Below the pieces are notes generated by a model, which made no database searches, was not told the origin of the DNA, and saw only the letters and a program-made list of their open reading frames with translations. DNA of 20,747 nucleotides, taken from CAZJHD01 sp964545855. GTDB lineage: Bacteria > Planctomycetota > UBA1135 > JACQFD01. Below are positions 17,946-20,747 of the stretch, piece by piece. The stretch is taken from positions 1 to 20,747 of the forward strand of contig CAZJHD010000075.1 of NCBI GenBank assembly GCA_964545855.1. Direction: 5' to 3'. The stretch's first letter is position 1; every line of letters begins with the position of its first letter. A program made the position numbers and the translations under genes.

Positions 17946-19195
17946 GGCGCGCTCGGGGAGAGCGAGGGCTGCGGGAGCAGGATCCCCGGGTTCAGGATGC
18001 CGGCGGGGTCGGCGGAGCGGCGCAGCCGCTCCATCAGCGCGACGGCCGGCGACGCCGCGCTCGACGCGGGGAAGCCCGCCGTGCGCCAGGGGCTCCGCAG
18101 CCGCACGTGCGCGCCGAGCGGCGCGACGGCGTCGCCGGCGGCGCCGAGGCACTCCGCGGGATCGCGCCCGCCGCGGGGGAGCGCGAGGTCGGCGAAGGCG
18201 AGGGCCGGGTGGAGCGTCGCCTCGAGGGCGCCCGCCGGCGGGGCGAGGGCCTCGAGGGCGGCCTCGACGCAGGCGGCGAGGCGCGAGGGACGGCAGCCGA
18301 CGCGGAGCGCGATCCCGTCGCCGACGACCGGCTCTCGCCGTGCGTCGGCGAGCGCCGCCTCGCCCTCGACGTCGGACGCGGCGCGGCCGCCGCGCGCGGC
18401 GCGAGCGCGCTCGACGGCCCGTGCGACGGCCTCCGCGCGGCCGAGGTAGTGCGCGACGACGCCGATCGATCCGTCGCGGCGCGCGCGGACGAGGAGTGCG
18501 GCGGGGGGATCCTGGAGACCGCGGATCGCGAGCGCCGTGGCGATCGCCTCGCCGCGAGTCGCGGCGTCGGCGAGCCACGTGCCGCTCGACGCGGGGCGCG
18601 GCCGCAGCCGCAGCGTGAACCGAAGACCGAGAGCGAGCGTCTCCTCGGCGCCCACCTGGAGGCGGTGCAGGTCGTAGCCCGTCGCCGACTTCACGACGAG
18701 CCCGCCGGTCCGCAGCACGCGGCCGTCGGCCATCGCGAAGGTGCTGCCGAGCAGGTGCTCGCGGATCGTTCCGTGGCCCGTGCGGAGCGGGCCCCACTCG
18801 TTGCCGGCGACGATCGCGCCGATCGTGGTCCCGGGATCGCCGATGGGATCCATCGGGAGCCACTGGCCGGCGGACCGTACGGCCTCCTGGAGATCGAGGA
18901 GCCGCGTGCCGCAGCGCGCCGTCACGGTCTCGTCGGCCGCCGAGTGCTCGACGATCTCCCGCATCTCGCGCACGTCGATGCGGAGCGCCGGCCGCGGCGA
19001 TCCCGCGGCGCCGGGCGGCGCCGGGCGCGTGCGCACGGTGAAGCCTTCCGACGTGGCGAGAGCGAGCAGCGCCGCCACGCCCTCGTCCGTGCGCGGGCGT
19101 GCGACGAGGGACGCGCCGTCCGCGTCCTCGGCGATCCGGTCCGCGCCGCCGGCGGCTTCGGCGACGCGCTGCCGAGCGGCCGTCGAGAAGCTCAC
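17942..19195 (-). CDS. glcE: Glycolate oxidase FAD-binding subunit GlcE
   Basis: 417 residues, longer than the roughly 350 of E. coli GlcE. The PCMH-type FAD-binding fold shows DPIGDPGTTIGAIVAGNEWG, with the nearby GHGTIREHLLG and KSATGYDLHRL, all typical of GlcE. The C-terminal end RSADPAGILNPGIL is the usual flavin-oxidase close. The GTG start at 19195 overlaps the glcD stop by four bases and leaves no gap. The N-terminal 70 residues are poorly conserved. It partners GlcD in oxidising glycolate to glyoxylate. Confidence 0.91.
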   Translation of the reverse strand: MSFSTAARQRVAEAAGGADRIAEDADGASLVARPRTDEGVAALLALATSEGFTVRTRPAPPGAAGSPRPALRIDVREMREIVEHSAADETVTARCGTRLLDLQEAVRSAGQWLPMDPIGDPGTTIGAIVAGNEWGPLRTGHGTIREHLLGSTFAMADGRVLRTGGLVVKSATGYDLHRLQVGAEETLALGLRFTLRLRPRPASSGTWLADAATRGEAIATALAIRGLQDPPAALLVRARRDGSIGVVAHYLGRAEAVARAVERARAARGGRAASDVEGEAALADARREPVVGDGIALRVGCRPSRLAACVEAALEALAPPAGALEATLHPALAFADLALPRGGRDPAECLGAAGDAVAPLGAHVRLRSPWRTAGFPASSAASPAVALMERLRRSADPAGILNPGILLPQPSLSPSAP

Positions 19196-20652
19196 GACGC
19201 GGCTCCCAGGGCGGCGCGCGAGGCGCGGGCGCCCGCGGCGATCTCTCCGCACAGGGAGCGGGGGAGCGCCTTGCCGGGGTTCATCAGCCCGTCGGGATCG
19301 AACACGCGGCGCATCGCGAGGAAGGCCCGGAGCTCCGCCTCGCCGAACACGAGGGGCAGGTACTCCCGCTTCTCGAGGCCGACTCCGTGCTCGCCGGAGA
19401 GGGTGCCGCCGACGGCGACGCAGGCCTTCACGATCTCGTCGCCGGCGAGGAGCACGCGCCGCACCTCGTCGGCGTCGCGCCCGTCGTAGCAGATGTTCGG
19501 ATGCAGGTTCCCGTCGCCGGCGTGGAAGACGTTGGCGCAGCGCACGCGCAGACGGTCGGCGATCTCCGCGACGGCGGCGAGCGTCTCCTGCAGCCGCGAG
19601 CGCGGCACGACGCAGTCCATCACGTAGAGATCGGGCGCCACGCGTCCCATGGCGCCGAAGGCGCCCTTGCGTCCCTGCCAGAGTCGCTTGCGCTCCGCCT
19701 CGTCGCGGGCCGACTGGAACCCGAGGCTCCCGTGCTTCTCGCAGATGGCGCGCACGCGGGCGCCGTCGGCCTCCACCTCGAGGGGCGAGCCGTCGAGCTC
19801 CACGAGCAGCACCGCCGCCGCGTCGCGCGGATAGCCGGCGGCGAAGATCGACGACTCGACGGCGGCGATCGTCCGTTCGTCGATCGTCTCGAGGGCCGCC
19901 GGGAGGATCCCCGACGCCACGATCTCGCTCACGCTGCGGCAGGCGCCGTCCATCGTGGGGAACGGCGCGAGGAAGGTCTCGACGACCTCCGGGAGCGGCA
20001 TCAGCCGCAGCCACGCCTCCGTCGCGATGCCGAGGGTCCCCTCGGAGCCGACGAAGAGCGTCCGCAGGTCGTAGCCCGGAGCGTCCGGCGCGGGCCCGCC
20101 CAGCTCGACGACCTCGCCGGTGGCCAGGACGATCGTGAGGCCGAGGACGTGCAGCGTCGTCGCGCCGTACTTGAAGCAGTGGGGGCCGCCGGAGTTCTCC
20201 GCCACGTTGCCGCCGAGGGTGCACGCCGTCTGGCTCGACGGATCGGGCGCGTAGAGGAGGCCGTCGCGCGCCGTGCGCGCCGACAGCTCGGCGTTCACGA
20301 GGCCGAGCTCCACGCGTGCCAGCCGGTCGACGGGATCGATCTCGAGCACGCGGCGCATGCGCGCGAGATGCACGACGGCGCCGCCGGCGACGGGCGTGGC
20401 GCCGCCCGAGAGCCCGGTGCCGGCTCCCCGCGGCACGACGGGCACGCCGTGCCGCCGCAGGATCCGCAGGGTCTCGGCGACCTCCGCCGTCGTGCGCGGC
20501 AGCACGACGACGCGGGGCCGCTCCTTCAGCAGCGCGAGCCCGTCGCACTCGTAGGCGACCAGGTGCTCCGGCGCCGAGGCCACCGAGTCGGCGCCGCTCG
20601 CGCGCGCGCTCGCGGCGGCGGCGGGGTGGGGGGGGGGGGGGTGGGGGTCCAA
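19192..20652 (-). CDS. glcD: Glycolate oxidase subunit GlcD (5' end uncertain)
   Basis: 486 residues as read. The FAD-linked oxidase core is clear: YECDGLALL at 34-42, VVPRGAGTGLSGGA at 72-85, FHAGDGNLHP at 376-385 and SGEHGVG at 419-425. The end (DPDGLMNPGKALP) is typical. It oxidises glycolate to glyoxylate with GlcE and GlcF. The assigned start is a TTG at 20652 without a Shine-Dalgarno. The first ten residues are a Pro/His run encoded by the homopolymer at 20628-20641, and the helical segment of about 50 residues that normally precedes YECDGL is shorter and not recognisable. The true start may lie across a corrupted or missing stretch, so treat the first 30 residues as unreliable. Confidence 0.88.
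   Translation of the reverse strand: MDPHPPPPHPAAAASARASGADSVASAPEHLVAYECDGLALLKERPRVVVLPRTTAEVAETLRILRRHGVPVVPRGAGTGLSGGATPVAGGAVVHLARMRRVLEIDPVDRLARVELGLVNAELSARTARDGLLYAPDPSSQTACTLGGNVAENSGGPHCFKYGATTLHVLGLTIVLATGEVVELGGPAPDAPGYDLRTLFVGSEGTLGIATEAWLRLMPLPEVVETFLAPFPTMDGACRSVSEIVASGILPAALETIDERTIAAVESSIFAAGYPRDAAAVLLVELDGSPLEVEADGARVRAICEKHGSLGFQSARDEAERKRLWQGRKGAFGAMGRVAPDLYVMDCVVPRSRLQETLAAVAEIADRLRVRCANVFHAGDGNLHPNICYDGRDADEVRRVLLAGDEIVKACVAVGGTLSGEHGVGLEKREYLPLVFGEAELRAFLAMRRVFDPDGLMNPGKALPRSLCGEIAAGARASRAALGAAS
20623..20647. other. G-homopolymer tract (possible assembly artefact)
   Basis: Runs of 4, 14 and 5 G are separated by single T bases on the plus strand. The tract sits exactly where the N-terminus of glcD should be and is read as proline codons. 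It may be a real G-rich element in the divergent control region or a sequencing/assembly fault. Confidence 0.6.
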
Positions 20653-20692
20653 GGGGCGGTCGCCCGGCGGTTCCCACAGGGGAGGGACACCG

Positions 20693-20747
20693 ATGGACGC
20701 ACTGGCATCGTCGTACGCGAGGCTCCGGGGCCCGCTGAGCCGGGTGG
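20693..20747 (+). CDS. Start of an unidentified divergent gene (3' partial)
   Basis: ATG 20693 is preceded by GGGGAGGG at 20679-20686 with 6-nt spacing, the best Shine-Dalgarno in the window. Eighteen codons remain open to the edge (MDALASSYARLRGPLSRV). The product is not recognisable. It points away from glcD, so the space between them would be a divergent control region of about 40 bp as assembled. Confidence 0.4.
   Translation, partial: MDALASSYARLRGPLSRV

Noticed and set aside
17942..20677. Single 911-residue glcE product reaching to 20677
   Set aside because: The N-terminal half is glcD read in the wrong frame. The GTG at 19195 overlapping the glcD stop is the natural start.

Overview
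This is a GC-rich window, clearly above 65% G+C by eye, with dense coding and long spurious antisense reading frames. The best lineage hint is the first gene: a sigma-70 region-4 helix-turn-helix runs in frame into a membrane anchor and a chain of carboxypeptidase-regulatory-like domains. I associate that architecture mainly with Planctomycetota. Myxococcota or a related high-GC lineage cannot be excluded, and no rRNA or tRNA is present to settle it.

Region 1 (3-2240, +) is the 5'-truncated sigma-factor/anchor/beta-domain protein. It is followed at 2243-2273 by a near-perfect 31-bp palindrome in a convergent gap. Region 2 (2291-6679, -) is a compact operon for aerobic, CoA-dependent benzoate breakdown, transcribed boxC > boxB > small [2Fe-2S] ferredoxin > exported metallo-beta-lactamase-fold hydrolase. 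Gaps are 4 and 15 nt, then a one-base TGATG overlap. The catalytic residues known for BoxB (di-iron ligands) and BoxC (Cys/Glu/Glu) are all present at constant offsets from the reference numbering. Divergent from it is boxR (6776-7528, +), a helix-turn-helix plus shikimate-kinase-like regulator expected to sense benzoyl-CoA. The 96-bp divergent gap holds two overlapping -10-like hexamers in opposite directions.

Region 3 (7530-9553, +) starts with a 76-bp imperfect hairpin just after boxR. It is followed by an enoyl-CoA hydratase/isomerase homologue and a translationally coupled medium-chain dehydrogenase. Region 4 (9683-11365, +) is a lone polytopic membrane protein resembling GT39/GT83 glycosyltransferases. 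Region 5 (11464-16609, +) is a run of five close genes: 3-hydroxyacyl-CoA dehydrogenase, amidohydrolase, metallophosphoesterase, SGNH hydrolase and M42-like peptidase. Region 6 (16635-20652, -) is glcDEF, a three-subunit glycolate oxidase with successive 4-nt GTGA overlaps. The start of glcD lies at a 14-G homopolymer that may be an assembly fault. A partial divergent ORF opens at 20693.

Together, BoxB and BoxC would convert benzoyl-CoA to 2,3-epoxybenzoyl-CoA and then to the 3,4-didehydroadipyl-CoA semialdehyde plus formate. The hydratase/isomerase and the hydroxyacyl-CoA dehydrogenase are candidates for the later beta-oxidation-like steps. The usual BoxA reductase, BoxD aldehyde dehydrogenase and benzoate-CoA ligase are not in the window. 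The small thioredoxin-fold ferredoxin occupies the place of an electron donor to BoxB, which is the most testable unusual feature here. No insertion sequence, CRISPR array, tRNA or rRNA was recognised, and no gene-free stretch exceeds 300 bases.
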